NCBI RefSeq assembly: GCF_020165195.1
Contig: NZ_JAIUHR010000002.1
Location: 62,001-126,000, forward strand
DNA: 64,000 nt
DNA from: Mesorhizobium sp. CA14
GTDB taxonomy: Bacteria > Pseudomonadota > Alphaproteobacteria > Rhizobiales > Rhizobiaceae
Direction: 5' to 3'
In this document: piece after piece, positions 1 through 9,310 of the stretch
Layout: the number at the start of each line of letters is the position of its first letter
How positions within the stretch are numbered: the stretch's first letter is position 1
The notes under the pieces: model-generated
What the model saw: only the letters and a program-made list of their open reading frames with translations
Database searches by the model: none
What the model was told of the DNA's origin: nothing
Translations under genes and position numbers: made by a program

Positions 1-831
1 CCGCGGATTGCCAAGATCGCCTTTACCGGCGAGACCACGACGGGCCGGCTGATCATGCAATATGCCAGCCAGAATCTGATCCCGGTCACGCTGGAGCTCG
101 GCGGCAAGTCGCCCAACATCTTCTTCAAGGACGTTGTCGCCGAGGATGACGATTTCTTCGACAAGGCGATCGAAGGCTTCGTCATGTTCGCGCTGAACCA
201 GGGCGAGGTCTGCACCTGCCCGAGCCGCGCGCTCATCCATGAATCGATCTACGACACCTTCATGGAACGTGCCCTCAAGCGCGTCGAGGCGATCGTTCAG
301 GGAGACCCACTCGACCCGGCAACGATGATCGGCGCGCAAGCATCGAGCGAGCAACTGGAGAAGATCCTGTCCTACTTCGACATCGGCCGGCAGGAAGGGG
401 CGGAGGTGCTGACCGGCGGGGCCCGCAATCATCTGCCCGGCGATCTGGCGGGTGGCTATTACGTCAAGCCGACGGTGTTCAAGGGACACAACAAGATGCG
501 CATTTTCCAGGAGGAGATCTTCGGACCGGTCGTTTCGGTGACGACTTTCGAGGACGATGAAGAAGCGCTCAGCATTGCCAACGACACCCTCTACGGCCTC
601 GGCGCCGGAGTTTGGACACGTGACGGCAACCGTGCCTACCGTTTCGGCCGCGCTATCCAAGCCGGCCGCGTCTGGACGAACTGCTACCACGCCTATCCCG
701 CGCATGCGGCCTTCGGCGGTTACAAACAGTCCGGCATCGGCCGTGAGACCCATAAGATGATGCTCGACCATTACCAGCAGACCAAGAACATGCTGGTCAG
801 CTATAGCCCGAAGAAGCTCGGTTTCTTCTGA
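1..831 (+). CDS. NAD-dependent aldehyde dehydrogenase, C-terminal part (5' end outside window)
   Basis: The frame is open from base 1, so the gene starts upstream; 276 C-terminal residues are present. It oxidises an aldehyde to the acid with NAD in the cytosol. Visible landmarks are the cofactor segment FTGETTTG, the general-base Glu in ELGGKSP (visible residue 32), the catalytic Cys in GEVCTCPSR (visible residue 71) and the EEIFGPV strand. These, and the DUF779 gene 55 bp downstream, fit the ExaC/AcoD class of acetaldehyde dehydrogenases. The substrate is inferred from the family and from that neighbour. Confidence 0.93.
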   Translation, partial: PRIAKIAFTGETTTGRLIMQYASQNLIPVTLELGGKSPNIFFKDVVAEDDDFFDKAIEGFVMFALNQGEVCTCPSRALIHESIYDTFMERALKRVEAIVQGDPLDPATMIGAQASSEQLEKILSYFDIGRQEGAEVLTGGARNHLPGDLAGGYYVKPTVFKGHNKMRIFQEEIFGPVVSVTTFEDDEEALSIANDTLYGLGAGVWTRDGNRAYRFGRAIQAGRVWTNCYHAYPAHAAFGGYKQSGIGRETHKMMLDHYQQTKNMLVSYSPKKLGFF

Positions 832-886
832 TTGCTTCTGGAGCTCACAGGCGCGGCTCCGAAACGGGCCGCGCCCGCAGGCGGAA

Positions 887-1237
887 ATGGCGGAGCCCAT
901 GCAAGCCAAGGTCACTGCAACGCCAGCAGCCCTCGCGCTGATTGCCGAGATTGTCGCCGAGCATGGGCCGGTGCTGTTCCATCAGTCCGGCGGCTGCTGC
1001 GACGGCTCTTCGCCCATGTGCTATCTGCGCACCGAGTTCATCGTGAGCGAGCAGGATGTGCTGCTCGGCCACATCGCCGAGGCGCCCTTCTACATTGGCG
1101 CATTGCAGTTCGAGGCCTGGAAGCATACCGATCTCGTTATCGACGTGGTGCCTGGCCGTGGCGGCATGTTCTCGCTCGATAATGGGCGGGAGAAGCGTTT
1201 CCTGACACGGTCCGCGATCTGCTCCATCCAAACGTGA
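887..1237 (+). CDS. DUF779 family protein, partner of acetaldehyde dehydrogenase
   Basis: A 116-residue cytosolic protein of the DUF779 family, recognised by the Cys-rich HQSGGCCDG segment (about residues 41-49), the CYLRTEF strand and a C-terminal GREKRFLTR. Members are habitually encoded next to ExaC-type aldehyde dehydrogenases, as here, and the gene probably shares their transcript; their biochemical role is unsettled. ATG 887 is used; a second ATG at 899 is possible. The stop overlaps no neighbour. Confidence 0.85.
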   Translation: MAEPMQAKVTATPAALALIAEIVAEHGPVLFHQSGGCCDGSSPMCYLRTEFIVSEQDVLLGHIAEAPFYIGALQFEAWKHTDLVIDVVPGRGGMFSLDNGREKRFLTRSAICSIQT

Positions 1238-1261
1238 GGACAGCATCAGACCGCGTCCTCT

Positions 1262-1275
1262 TTGCTTCAGCGCAA
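1262..1275. promoter_or_regulatory. NnrR/FNR-type half-degenerate box
   Basis: TTGCT-TCAG-CGCAA, one base away from the perfect TTGCG-N4-CGCAA sites found before pseudoazurin and nirK. It lies 54 bp before the DUF1858 gene and is the likely operator for it. NnrR as the binder is inferred from the neighbouring regulator gene. Confidence 0.5.
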
Positions 1276-1329
1276 CGAGGACCCGGGCAACCGGATGCAA
1301 GATGCCGTTCTTTAACGCGGACAACCGGC

Positions 1330-1569
1330 ATGAAACGCAAACTGAACGATGACGCGACCATGGACGGGATCATGCGCGAGACGCCGGCGGCAATCCGTGT
1401 CGTTCTCCAGCATGGGATGCTGTGCGTCGGGTGCCCGATCGCTTCCTTTCACACCGTTTCGGACGCGGCGCGCGAGCATGAGTTGGATGAAGATCAGCTT
1501 CGCCGCGATCTTGAGTCGGCCACCGAAAGCGACCGAACTAGCTCTTTCCCGCGCGACCTTCGGCGATGA
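1330..1569 (+). CDS. DUF1858 domain protein (disulfide/hybrid-cluster type)
   Basis: A 79-residue protein with the DUF1858 pattern: an N-terminal amphipathic segment (DATMDGIMRETP), then MLCVGCPIASFHTV with the conserved CxxC pair. Such proteins are commonly encoded in nitrosative-stress and denitrification clusters; their function is not established. ATG 1330 is chosen because the domain begins immediately after it. The last 32 bp overlap the 3' end of the convergent regulator gene. An NnrR-like box lies upstream at 1262-1275. Confidence 0.8.
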   Translation: MKRKLNDDATMDGIMRETPAAIRVVLQHGMLCVGCPIASFHTVSDAAREHELDEDQLRRDLESATESDRTSSFPRDLRR

Positions 1570-2242
1570 CAAGCAGATGATGCGGCTCGACCACGACGAC
1601 CCTCTGGCGACCGCTCTTGACGAGCCCTTGGTCCTCCCAGGCGGAAAGCAGGCGGCTTACGGTGTGGAGCGTGGTGCCCGTCATTTCCGCGAGGTCCTGG
1701 CGTGAAATCGGGAAGTCGATCAGGATCCCCTCCTCGGTCTTTTTTCCCGACTGCTTGACCAGCTTCAGCAACGCATGCGCGACGCGCTGCCCCACCTGCT
1801 CGGTCGACATCTCGATGACGCGCATGTGGGCATCCTGCAGCCTGGATCCGATAACCTTGTAAGTGTTGGCGCTGAAGCTTGGGAAGCTCGTCGCGAATGT
1901 CGGCCACAGATGGCTTGGCCAGGCAAGCACCACGCAATCGACGGCCGCGACGGCATTTGCCGGATAAGTCGTCCGGCCCAGCGCGCTGGCGATCCCCATC
2001 AGCTCGCCAGGGCTTATGTAACGCACGGTCACTTCATGCCCATCCGGAGTCGATTTCATCACGCGCACATGGCCGTCGAGCAGCAGGAAAAAAGAATGCG
2101 CTTCCTGTTCCTGCTCGAACACCGGCTGATCCCTGGCGATGCGGATGGACCTCGCCTGGCTTATGATGCGATCGAGGTCCGCCGCAGCAATCCCCTCGAA
2201 GACGGACAGTCCGGCAATCAATGACCGATCAAGGCTTGCCAA
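1538..2242 (-). CDS. nnrR: Crp/Fnr-family regulator, NnrR type
   Basis: A 234-residue Crp/Fnr regulator: N-terminal cyclic-nucleotide-like beta-roll (about 1-125), dimerisation helix (about 130-160) and winged helix-turn-helix with ISRQDLAEMTGTT and HTVSRLLSAW (179-202). It lacks the N-terminal Cys cluster of oxygen-sensing FNR, as expected of the NO-responsive NnrR/DNR branch. It is divergent from nnrS and close to pseudoazurin and nirK, whose upstream regions carry TTGCG-N4-CGCAA sites. NnrR activates denitrification genes when NO is present. Assignment within the superfamily rests on context and the missing cluster. Confidence 0.82.
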   Translation of the reverse strand: MASLDRSLIAGLSVFEGIAAADLDRIISQARSIRIARDQPVFEQEQEAHSFFLLLDGHVRVMKSTPDGHEVTVRYISPGELMGIASALGRTTYPANAVAAVDCVVLAWPSHLWPTFATSFPSFSANTYKVIGSRLQDAHMRVIEMSTEQVGQRVAHALLKLVKQSGKKTEEGILIDFPISRQDLAEMTGTTLHTVSRLLSAWEDQGLVKSGRQRVVVVEPHHLLVIAEGRAGKS

Positions 2243-2356
2243 CTGTCTTCACTCCCCAACTCAACTGCGCAGCCCCCGAGTTGCGGAGCAGACTGTGTCA
2301 CGAGGAACAGGTTATCGGCAAGGGATGCCGCTGCCGCCAGCCAATCGCTCTTTTGT

Positions 2357-2370
2357 TTGCGCTAAGGCAA
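2357..2370. promoter_or_regulatory. NnrR box upstream of nnrS
   Basis: TTGCG-CTAA-GGCAA, 70 bp before the chosen nnrS start and in the nnrR-nnrS divergent region. One base differs from the perfect palindrome. It could also serve nnrR autoregulation. Confidence 0.65.
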
Positions 2371-2440
2371 ATGCCTCGCCCTGGCACCGGGATAAAAGAT
2401 CCGCATGGGCATCTTTGCCCGGATCTCAATGAGGCATGTC

Positions 2441-3616
2441 ATGGCAATTCCGCGGACGCGGCCAAGCGCCTATCCGGCGATACTTTCCTATGGCTTCCGA
2501 CCTTTCTTCCTGCTGGCGTCGCTGCACGCCGCCGCCGCCATCCTTATGTGGCTGCCCCTCTACTACGGCAGGCTTGAAACCCTTAGCCTGTTCTCCCCCG
2601 TCGACTGGCACATCCACGAACTGCTCTTTGGTTACCTGACTGCGGTCGTGACGGGCTTCCTGCTCACTGCGATCCCAAACTGGACTGGACGCCTTCCCGT
2701 TCAGGATGCCGGCTTGCTGATGCTGATGCTGCTCTGGATTGCGGGTCGTGTGGCGGTGTTCTTTTCTGCAGAAACGGGCTGGCTCTTGAGCGCGGCCATG
2801 GACTGCTCGTTTCTTCTTGCGGTGATCGCTGCGGCGGCAACCGAAATCGTCGCCGGCCGGAACTGGCGAAACCTCAAGGTCCTCCTGCCTGTCACGGTCC
2901 TTTTTGCGGCGAATCTCATGTTCCATGCCGAGGTGCACTACCAAGGCGTCTCCGGGGCCGCTGTCGTCCTCATCATGATTATCGGCGGGCGGATAATCCC
3001 CAGTTTCACCCGCAATTGGCTGGTCCGCGCGAAGCCCGGCCGGCTTCCGGCGCCATTCAGCAGGTTTGATGTTGGGATTATCGCGCTGTCCGCCTCCGGC
3101 CTTGCCGCGTGGACATTCTTTCCCGACAACACTAGCACCGGCACGTTGCTTATTGCCGGAGCAATATTCAACGCCGTTCGGCTCGCCCGTTGGGCCGGCG
3201 ACCGGACGCTGGCCGACCCATTGGTGCTGATCCTGCACATTGCTTTCGCCTTTGTGCCATTGGGCCTGCTACTTGCCGGGCTGGCTGCGCTCGCGCCGCG
3301 AGTGGTTCCCGTGGCGGCCGGCATTCATGCCTTGGCCATGGGAGCGGTGGCCTGCATGACGCTTGCCGTCATGACCCGCGCTTCCCTCGGCCATACGGGC
3401 CGCGCGCTGGCAGCGGGCGCTGGAACACGGGCGATCTTTGCTGCAATCGTCATCGCCGCCATTCTGCGCGTTGCTGCGGCTATGGCATCCGACGCAACTT
3501 TGCTCCTGCATATGTCGGCGGGGCTCTGGATTGCTGCTTTCGTCGGCTACGCCGCGCATTTCGGCGGAATGCTGATGCGACCACGCCTACAGACGCGTCG
3601 CAAGAGCGCAGCATGA
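2441..3616 (+). CDS. nnrS: NnrS family haem/copper membrane protein
   Basis: A polytopic inner-membrane protein with about 12 hydrophobic segments, of NnrS length (391 residues). The N-terminal [19 protein letters not shown] and [31 protein letters not shown] are NnrS hallmarks, with conserved His residues. NnrS proteins bind haem and copper and protect against nitrosative stress during denitrification. ATG 2441 is preferred over upstream starts at 2405 and 2429 because a GAGG sits 6 bp before it. It is divergent from nnrR and has an NnrR box upstream. Confidence 0.9.
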   Translation: MAIPRTRPSAYPAILSYGFRPFFLLASLHAAAAILMWLPLYYGRLETLSLFSPVDWHIHELLFGYLTAVVTGFLLTAIPNWTGRLPVQDAGLLMLMLLWIAGRVAVFFSAETGWLLSAAMDCSFLLAVIAAAATEIVAGRNWRNLKVLLPVTVLFAANLMFHAEVHYQGVSGAAVVLIMIIGGRIIPSFTRNWLVRAKPGRLPAPFSRFDVGIIALSASGLAAWTFFPDNTSTGTLLIAGAIFNAVRLARWAGDRTLADPLVLILHIAFAFVPLGLLLAGLAALAPRVVPVAAGIHALAMGAVACMTLAVMTRASLGHTGRALAAGAGTRAIFAAIVIAAILRVAAAMASDATLLLHMSAGLWIAAFVGYAAHFGGMLMRPRLQTRRKSAA

Positions 3617-3684
3617 AGTTTGGCGGGAGACGTTCCGCCACGTCCGTTTTCTTGCTCCCGCGCCACTCATTTTCGTTGAGCAAT

Positions 3685-3698
3685 TTGCGCCAGCGCAA
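3685..3698. promoter_or_regulatory. Perfect NnrR box upstream of pseudoazurin
   Basis: TTGCG-CCAG-CGCAA, a perfect palindrome flanked by T and A, 73 bp before the pseudoazurin ATG; typical placement for class II activation by an NnrR/DNR regulator. Confidence 0.75.
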
Positions 3699-3771
3699 AT
3701 CGCCAAGTGGTCCGACGATCTACAAGAGCGCAACGGTTGATGCCGTGGTGAACGAAAGAAAGGACTATCCA

Positions 3772-4218
3772 ATGAAACTGCCTCTTATTGCCGCGGCAAT
3801 CGCGTTGCTCTCAATTGCCGGCGCCGCAAATGCCGAAGAACATGTCGTCCAGATGCTGAACAAGGGTGACAAAGGCGCGATGGTCTTCCAGCCCGACTTC
3901 GTCCCAGCCGCACCCGGCGACACCGTCAAGTTCGTGCCGACCGACAAGACCCACAACGCCGAGATCATCAAGGGCATGATTCCGGACGGCGCCGAGCCCT
4001 TCAAGGGCAAGCCGAGCGAGGAGATCACGGTCACCCTCACCAAGGAAGGTGTCTATGGCGTGAAGTGCGCGCCCCACTACGGCATGGGCATGGTGGCGCT
4101 GATCGTCGTCGGCAAGCCGGTCAATCTGGATGCGGCGGAAGCCGTCAAGCAAATCGGCAAAGCAAAGCCGGTCTTCGCCGAGCTGTTCGCCGAAGCGACC
4201 AAGGCCGCATCGAACTGA
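3772..4218 (+). CDS. Pseudoazurin (electron donor to NirK)
   Basis: A 148-residue periplasmic blue-copper protein. Residues 1-21 are a Sec signal peptide ending ANA. The type-1 copper ligands are all present with family spacing: His61 (KTHNAE), Cys99, His102 and Met107 ([10 protein letters not shown]). It carries electrons from the respiratory chain to the copper nitrite reductase encoded next. AGGA lies 8 bp before the ATG. A perfect NnrR box is upstream and a terminator hairpin follows, so it is probably monocistronic. Confidence 0.95.
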   Translation: MKLPLIAAAIALLSIAGAANAEEHVVQMLNKGDKGAMVFQPDFVPAAPGDTVKFVPTDKTHNAEIIKGMIPDGAEPFKGKPSEEITVTLTKEGVYGVKCAPHYGMGMVALIVVGKPVNLDAAEAVKQIGKAKPVFAELFAEATKAASN

Positions 4219-4265
4219 TCCACAGTATGTGGGACTGCCTCCGGCGGTGGCGAGCCGGAAGCACT

Positions 4266-4303
4266 GGCCGGCAGACCTGGGGAGAGGTCTGACCGGCCAT
4301 TTT
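4266..4303 (+). terminator. Rho-independent-type terminator after pseudoazurin
   Basis: GGCCGG and AGACCT pair with AGGTCT and CCGGCC around a 6-nt loop, with a 1/2-nt internal bulge, followed by ATTTTC. It lies 48 bp after the pseudoazurin stop and before the nirK operator. Confidence 0.65.
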
Positions 4304-4397
4304 CATCTTGAGATTGGGCACGTCGCTGCAACGGCCGTTCCCTCAACGACGTGGATCAGCAATCGCGTCCCAAGTTGAAAATCCATTTGGTTCAGAT

Positions 4398-4411
4398 TTG
4401 CGCAAACGCAA
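4398..4411. promoter_or_regulatory. Perfect NnrR box upstream of nirK
   Basis: TTGCG-CAAA-CGCAA, perfect 5-4-5 palindrome, 64 bp before the nirK ATG. Same class as the boxes at 2357 and 3685. Confidence 0.75.
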
Positions 4412-4475
4412 AGACGCGCCGCGCGAAGACACTATCCTGGCTTCATCGAAACCGTTGAAGTCGAGGAGATGAAGA

Positions 4476-5579
4476 ATGCTTACCAGACGGGAAGCTTTGC
4501 TGGGTTCTGTTCTGACCGCTGCCGCCGTCGCTACCATCGGCTCTGGGCCGGTAATGGCCGCCGCGAAGGATGTGGCCGGGCTGCCCCGCGAAAAGGTGAC
4601 GCTTGTCGCGCCGCCTTTCGTGCACGCTCACGACCAGGCGGCCAAGGGTGGTCCCAAGGTCGTCGAGTTCACGATGAGGATCGAGGAGAAGCCGCTGGTC
4701 ATCGACGCCGCCGGAACGCAGCTCAACGCCATGACCTACAATGGCTCCATCCCAGGCCCCCTGATGGTCGTCCATGAAGGCGATTATCTCGAACTCACAC
4801 TGATCAATCCCGATACCAACACGCTCGCGCACAATATCGATTTCCATGCGGCGACCGGCGGCCTCGGTGGCGGCGCGCTGACGCTGATCAACCCGGGCGA
4901 GCAGGTGACGTTGCGCTTCAAGGCGACCCGGTCCGGCACGTTCGTCTACCATTGCGCCCCTGGCGGCGCGATGATCCCATGGCATGTCGTTTCGGGGATG
5001 AGCGGCGCGGTGATGGTCCTGCCGCGTGACGGCTTGAAGGACGAGAAGGGCAAGCCGGTCCGCTACGACCGCATCTACTATATCGGCGAGAACGACTTCT
5101 ATATCCCGCGCGACGAGCAGGGGAAATTCAAGAGGTACGACTCGGCCGGCGACAACTACGAGGACACGGTGAAGGTGATGCGCGGGCTGATTCCGACGCA
5201 TGTCGTTTTCAACGGCAAGGCAGGATCGCTGACCGGCGAAAACGCCATGAAGGCCAAGGTTGGGGAAACGGTGCTGATCGTTCATTCGCAGGCCAATCGC
5301 GACACACGCCCGCACCTGATCGGCGGCCACGGCGACTTCGTCTGGGAAGGCGGCAAGTTTGCCAACCCGCCCGCCAAGGATATGGAAACCTGGTTCATTC
5401 GCGGCGGTTCGGCGGGCGCGGCGCTCTATACCTTCCGGCAACCGGGCATCTACGCCTACGTCAATCACAATCTGATCGAGGCGGTCGAACTCGGCGCCAC
5501 CGCGCACTTCACGGTGGACGGAAAATGGGACGACGACCTGATGATGCAGATCGAGGCTCCCAAGGCGATTGCCTCATAG
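4476..5579 (+). CDS. nirK: Copper-containing nitrite reductase
   Basis: A 367-residue periplasmic enzyme reducing nitrite to NO. The N-terminus (LTRREALLG then a hydrophobic stretch to about residue 29) is a Tat-type signal. Two cupredoxin domains follow. Type-1 copper ligands are His119, Cys160, His170 and Met175; type-2 ligands include His124, His159 and His331 (VNHNLIEA); the active-site Asp122 is in AHNIDFH. All catalytic residues are intact, so it should be functional. It is placed between its electron donor and nirV and is preceded by a perfect NnrR box. Confidence 0.97.
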   Translation: MLTRREALLGSVLTAAAVATIGSGPVMAAAKDVAGLPREKVTLVAPPFVHAHDQAAKGGPKVVEFTMRIEEKPLVIDAAGTQLNAMTYNGSIPGPLMVVHEGDYLELTLINPDTNTLAHNIDFHAATGGLGGGALTLINPGEQVTLRFKATRSGTFVYHCAPGGAMIPWHVVSGMSGAVMVLPRDGLKDEKGKPVRYDRIYYIGENDFYIPRDEQGKFKRYDSAGDNYEDTVKVMRGLIPTHVVFNGKAGSLTGENAMKAKVGETVLIVHSQANRDTRPHLIGGHGDFVWEGGKFANPPAKDMETWFIRGGSAGAALYTFRQPGIYAYVNHNLIEAVELGATAHFTVDGKWDDDLMMQIEAPKAIAS

Positions 5580-5598
5580 AAGGCCGACCGCCCTATGA

Positions 5599-5619
5599 CC
5601 CGCCGGCGATTCCGGCGGG
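5599..5619 (+). other. Stem-loop between nirK and nirV
   Basis: CCCGCCGG and CCGGCGGG form a perfect 8-bp stem around CGATT, with no T-tract. Being inside the nirK-nirV intergenic region, it is more likely an mRNA stabiliser or partial attenuator than a full terminator. Confidence 0.45.
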
Positions 5620-5643
5620 CCGTACCCGGCGGCGGAGTTGAGC

Positions 5644-6510
5644 ATGTCCTTCGATCCTGTCTTCACATTTGGAACGATTGCGGCCGCGGCCCTCATCGGA
5701 CTGGGCGTCAGCAACGCGATCGACGGGACGCCTTCGCGATTCCGGGTTCCACCTGCGGCGGCAGAACTGGTAACCCTGAAGCCAGGGTCATTCGAACACC
5801 CACAGCCTGGCGAGTTCCTCCGGGACAACCATCCTGTACCGACCCCTATGACAAAAGAAACCATCCACACGCCTCTGGAAATCATGAAGTTCCAGGTGAC
5901 GGCGTCGGACTATGACCGCTGCGTTTCGGACGGCGCCTGCAAGCCTGCCGACTCGCTTCTCGTCGGCAACGTTCCGGTGACCGGCGTCAGCTTCCTCGAT
6001 GCGCAGGCTTACGCGAATTGGCTGTCGGCGAAAACGGGGGAAACCTGGCGGTTGCCGACCGATGTGGAGTGGGCCTATGCCGCCGGCGAGCGGTTTCGGG
6101 CCGATATCGAAGCGGGCGACGGCGACCCGGCGGATCCGGCGAGGCGATGGCTCACCCAATACCGCAACGAGTCCGCACTTGGCCGCAAAGCGGATCCCGA
6201 GCCTCGCCCTCTAGGGGCCTTTGGCGCCAACTCAAAGGGTGTTGCGGATATTGCCGGCAATGTCTGGGAATGGACCTCGACATGCTACGCTCACGTGACG
6301 ATAGCCGGCGATCGCATTGCCGGTTCACTGAGCAATTGCGGCGTGCACGTTGTGGAAGGTTTCCACCGGACCTACATGTCGAACTTCATCCGTGACGGCA
6401 AAAGCGGCGGCTGCGCCGTCGGAACTCCGCCAGATAATCTCGGGTTTCGCCTGGTCCATGAACGCGGCGGCTTCCTGCGGGCCGCCGTTCGCCGGCTTGG
6501 CCTGACCTGA
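5644..6510 (+). CDS. nirV: NirV, formylglycine-generating-enzyme-like protein
   Basis: A 288-residue protein with an N-terminal hydrophobic segment (about residues 5-22) and an FGE-sulfatase domain: MKFQVTASDYDRCV, WRLPTDVEWAYAAG, GVADIAGNVWEW and a C-terminal DNLGFRLV. NirV is regularly encoded directly after nirK in rhizobia; its exact function is unknown, perhaps in NirK maturation. ATG 5644 is chosen for the GGCGGAG 6 bp upstream; a TTG at 5638 is in frame. It probably shares the nirK transcript. Confidence 0.88.
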   Translation: MSFDPVFTFGTIAAAALIGLGVSNAIDGTPSRFRVPPAAAELVTLKPGSFEHPQPGEFLRDNHPVPTPMTKETIHTPLEIMKFQVTASDYDRCVSDGACKPADSLLVGNVPVTGVSFLDAQAYANWLSAKTGETWRLPTDVEWAYAAGERFRADIEAGDGDPADPARRWLTQYRNESALGRKADPEPRPLGAFGANSKGVADIAGNVWEWTSTCYAHVTIAGDRIAGSLSNCGVHVVEGFHRTYMSNFIRDGKSGGCAVGTPPDNLGFRLVHERGGFLRAAVRRLGLT

Positions 6511-6527
6511 TTCAAAGAGGAATGTAG

Positions 6528-6977
6528 ATGACTTCCAAATCGGTCCTGCTCGACCGGGTGCGCCCCAGCCCCGAACAGCCTTTGGCGCGTCCTGGCGTCG
6601 ACCGGACATCGATAGGAGCACTGGTCCGCGAATTCTACTCCAGGGTGAGAAAGAATGAGCGCCTCGGTCCCATTTTCGCCCGCGAGATCACTGGTGATTG
6701 GGAGCCTCACCTCGAGAAGATGACGGACTTCTGGTGCTCCGTCATATTGAAGAGCGGCGACTACCATGGCCGGCCTGTGCCGGCTCATCTGAAGCTTGAG
6801 GATGTCACCGAAGCCGACTTCGAGATCTGGTTGGCTCTCTTCCGCGATACGGCGGCGGAGCTGTTCGTACCCGAAACCGCGGCGGTATTCATCGAACGAG
6901 CGGAACGGATCGCTGCGAGCCTGAAGCTCGCCATGTTCTTTCGCCTTGATCGCGCCGCGCCCGCAGGCGGCCAGTAA
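6528..6977 (+). CDS. Group III truncated haemoglobin
   Basis: A 149-residue cytosolic 2-on-2 globin. IGALVREFYSRVRKNERLGPIF and WEPHLEKMTDFWCSVILKSG are typical of group III truncated haemoglobins; His in PAHLKL of the F-helix region is a candidate proximal haem ligand. Homologues bind O2 and NO and are linked to reactive nitrogen protection. It follows nirV by 17 bp with AGAGG before the start, so it is likely the last gene of the nirK operon, where NO scavenging makes sense. Confidence 0.85.
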   Translation: MTSKSVLLDRVRPSPEQPLARPGVDRTSIGALVREFYSRVRKNERLGPIFAREITGDWEPHLEKMTDFWCSVILKSGDYHGRPVPAHLKLEDVTEADFEIWLALFRDTAAELFVPETAAVFIERAERIAASLKLAMFFRLDRAAPAGGQ

Positions 6978-7053
6978 GGCGTCTCCAGGACGCCGGCCTG
7001 GGAGGTTTGACCTGGCGCAAGGAACAGGGTGCTTCGGCTCGTAATGTCCTCGA

Positions 7054-7485
7054 ATGATCCTCAATCTTTTCGTCGGCACGATCGTCATCAGCCTGACGAT
7101 CCTGATCCACACGTTCGGCCTTATCGCCATCACTCACGTGATGGCACGGCTCGTTACGCTTTTTCGGATGCAGGGCCGGCGCAGCCGGGTGCTGGCCATG
7201 ATCACCGTGGTTATGGGGCTCTTCGCGGTCATGACTGCGGAAGTCTGGCTTTGGGCTGGCCTGTACCGACTGCTCGGAATCCTGAGCGATTTCGAGACGG
7301 CGCTTTACTTCTCGACCATAACCTTCTCGACCGTCGGCTATGGAGATGTCGTGCCCGCCCATGGCTGGCGCGTGCTGGCCGCCCTGGAGGGCATCAACGG
7401 GTTTTTGCTGATCGGCTGGTCGACCGCTTACCTTATCGCGGCCGGAACCCGTGTCGGCCCGTTCAGGATCGGCGAGCACTTCTGA
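7054..7485 (+). CDS. Two-TM potassium-channel-like protein
   Basis: A 143-residue inner-membrane protein with the Ion_trans_2 fold: hydrophobic segments near residues 5-28 and 47-70, a pore helix with the K+-selectivity signature TVGYGD (about residues 89-94), and a last TM helix. No cytoplasmic RCK or nucleotide domain follows, so it may be a simple pore. It lies between the globin gene and convergent hemN; a role in low-oxygen metabolism is only suggested by position. Confidence 0.82.
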   Translation: MILNLFVGTIVISLTILIHTFGLIAITHVMARLVTLFRMQGRRSRVLAMITVVMGLFAVMTAEVWLWAGLYRLLGILSDFETALYFSTITFSTVGYGDVVPAHGWRVLAALEGINGFLLIGWSTAYLIAAGTRVGPFRIGEHF

Positions 7486-7500
7486 TTCGCGGGTCCGGAC

Positions 7501-8878
7501 TCAAACCGCCAGCGAATGCCTGCCGGTTCCATTGTTGAGATATTTATCAAACCTGGCCGCCACCGTCCTGACGAGCGGACGGCTTTCCTCCGGCACGACG
7601 AAGTTTTCGCCGTCGAGCCGAAGGAGTTGGCCGGCGCCGCTGATTGCCAAACGGCTCGCTTCGCACAGCACCGTTTGGCCCGCCGCTCCAAAGCGTTCGA
7701 CAAGTTCTGTCGCCGAGAAGGCGAAATTGCACATCAGGCGCTCGATGACCCAGCCTCGCGCCAGATCATCGAGACTGAACTCGATCCCCCGCGCTGTCGC
7801 CAGCTCTCCGCAATCCACAGCCTTTTCGTACTCGCCGGTGGCAACGATGTTTTGTGCATGACCCTGGCGGAACCGGCTGATCGAGGAGGGACCGAGGCCG
7901 ATCAGGGTTTCGCACTGATCTTCGGTATAGCCCTGGAAGTTGCGGCGGATCTTGCCGGCACGCGCTGCAGCCGCCAGCGCATCTTGCGGTTTTGCGAAAT
8001 GATCCAGTCCCAAGGCCTCGTAGCCGGCGTCGACGATCAGTCGCGCGGCAAGCTGCGACTGCGCCAGGCGCGCGGCGGAATCGGGCAGCCAGGCTTCATC
8101 GATCATCGTCTGGTGCTTCTTGAACCAGGGCACATGGGCGTAGCCGAACAAGGCCAGTCGGTCTGGCGCCAGCGTCAGAGCTTGCGCGACGGTCACCGCA
8201 ACGCTCTCGCCGGTTTGATGCGGGAGCCCATAAAGCAGATCCAGGTTGACGGAACGAACGCCCCGCGCGCGCCGCATCGACGATGCTCTTGGTCAACGCA
8301 AAGCTCTGCTCGCGGTTGATCGCCCTCTGCACCTTGGGATCGAAGTCCTGGACGCCGAGGCTCGCCCTGGTCATGCCGATCGCCGCGAAGGCATCGAGCC
8401 GGCCTTCGTCCATGTCGTTCGGATCGATCTCGACGCTGAGGCTGGCATCATCGAGAAAGTCGAACCGATCCCGCAATGCTTTTCCCAGCGTGAGAATGTC
8501 GCCGGGCTTGAGCATTGTCGGCGAGCCGCCGCCGAAATGGACAGCCCGAACCCTGCCCCTGCCGCTCACAACACTGCCGACCGTCTCGATCTCCTTGTGG
8601 AGCGAACGCAGGAAGGTGGCCACCGGCGCATAGTGACGCGTCTGTTTGGTATGGCAGGCGCAGAACCAGCACAGCCGGTCGCAATAGGGGACATGCAGAT
8701 ACAGCGATATCTCCGCATCGCCTTCGAGTGCATCCATCCACCCGCGAACCGTTATCGCGTCGACGCCCGGATGAAAGTGCGGCGCAGTCGGATAGCTCGT
8801 GTAGCGCGGCACGTTGTCGCCGAGGCCTATGGCCGGAGTTGGGTGCGGGGGCAGGATGATGGCGGCGGGAGCGGTCAT
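7501..8878 (-). pseudogene. hemN: Oxygen-independent coproporphyrinogen III oxidase, frameshifted
   Basis: HemN is a radical SAM enzyme making protoporphyrinogen under low oxygen. The N-terminal part, from ATG 8878, has HVPYCDRLCWFCACHT with the CxxxCxxC cluster motif and runs to SIVDAARAG. The protein then continues in another frame with RSVNLDLLYGLPHQTG to the stop at 7501. Removing one base in the GGGGC near 8255-8262 restores a continuous full-length HemN of about 458 residues. Either the gene is freshly inactivated or the G-run is a sequencing error. A FixK/FNR box lies 36-49 bp upstream of the ATG. Confidence 0.85.
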
Positions 8879-8913
8879 GACGGCCAAACTATCTGCACGG
8901 CACAGGCAAAACC

Positions 8914-8927
8914 TTGATTTCAATCAA
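8914..8927. promoter_or_regulatory. FixK/FNR box upstream of hemN
   Basis: TTGAT-TTCA-ATCAA, a perfect FNR-type palindrome, reading toward hemN on the minus strand. A FixK or FnrL protein (not encoded in the window) is the expected binder. Confidence 0.75.
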
Positions 8928-9310
8928 GGCAACTCAAGCCAAAACGGCGCCGCCCCTATTTGACCATGGGTTTCGCAGAGGCCGGCAGACTGGATGCTCA
9001 ATAGGCTGAGGTACCCGCGATTTGTAAGTCCTGAGAAGCGCGCGGGCCGGAATATGCGGTGCGCTCAACGCCCGCCGAGTTGGCGTCCAGAGCTTCCTCC
9101 AGGCAAGACATTTTGGCAGGGACGGAACAGCCTGAGGATGGAACCCTACTCGAACCTGCTGTCGGGAGTGGTCAAGCTCACGAGCAACCCTGCCAAAGAC
9201 AAAAGCAATCCGCGTTTGACCTGGATCAAGGTCCGGGAACGGAAAATCCCGAAATGGTGCCCCGAGCGGGCATTTCCGCCCGAACTTTCGAGACGAGATC
9301 GGGGACTGCG
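8928..9310. other. Intergenic region between hemN and fixN
   Basis: About 380 bp without a convincing gene on either strand. It holds the fixN FixK box at 9216-9229; the rest shows no repeat, hairpin or family-like ORF that I can defend. Confidence 0.5.
9216..9229. promoter_or_regulatory. FixK/FNR box upstream of fixN
   Basis: TTGAC-CTGG-ATCAA, 82 bp before the fixN ATG. The TTGAC left half is common in rhizobial anaeroboxes, and the same left half recurs before fixG. Confidence 0.75.
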
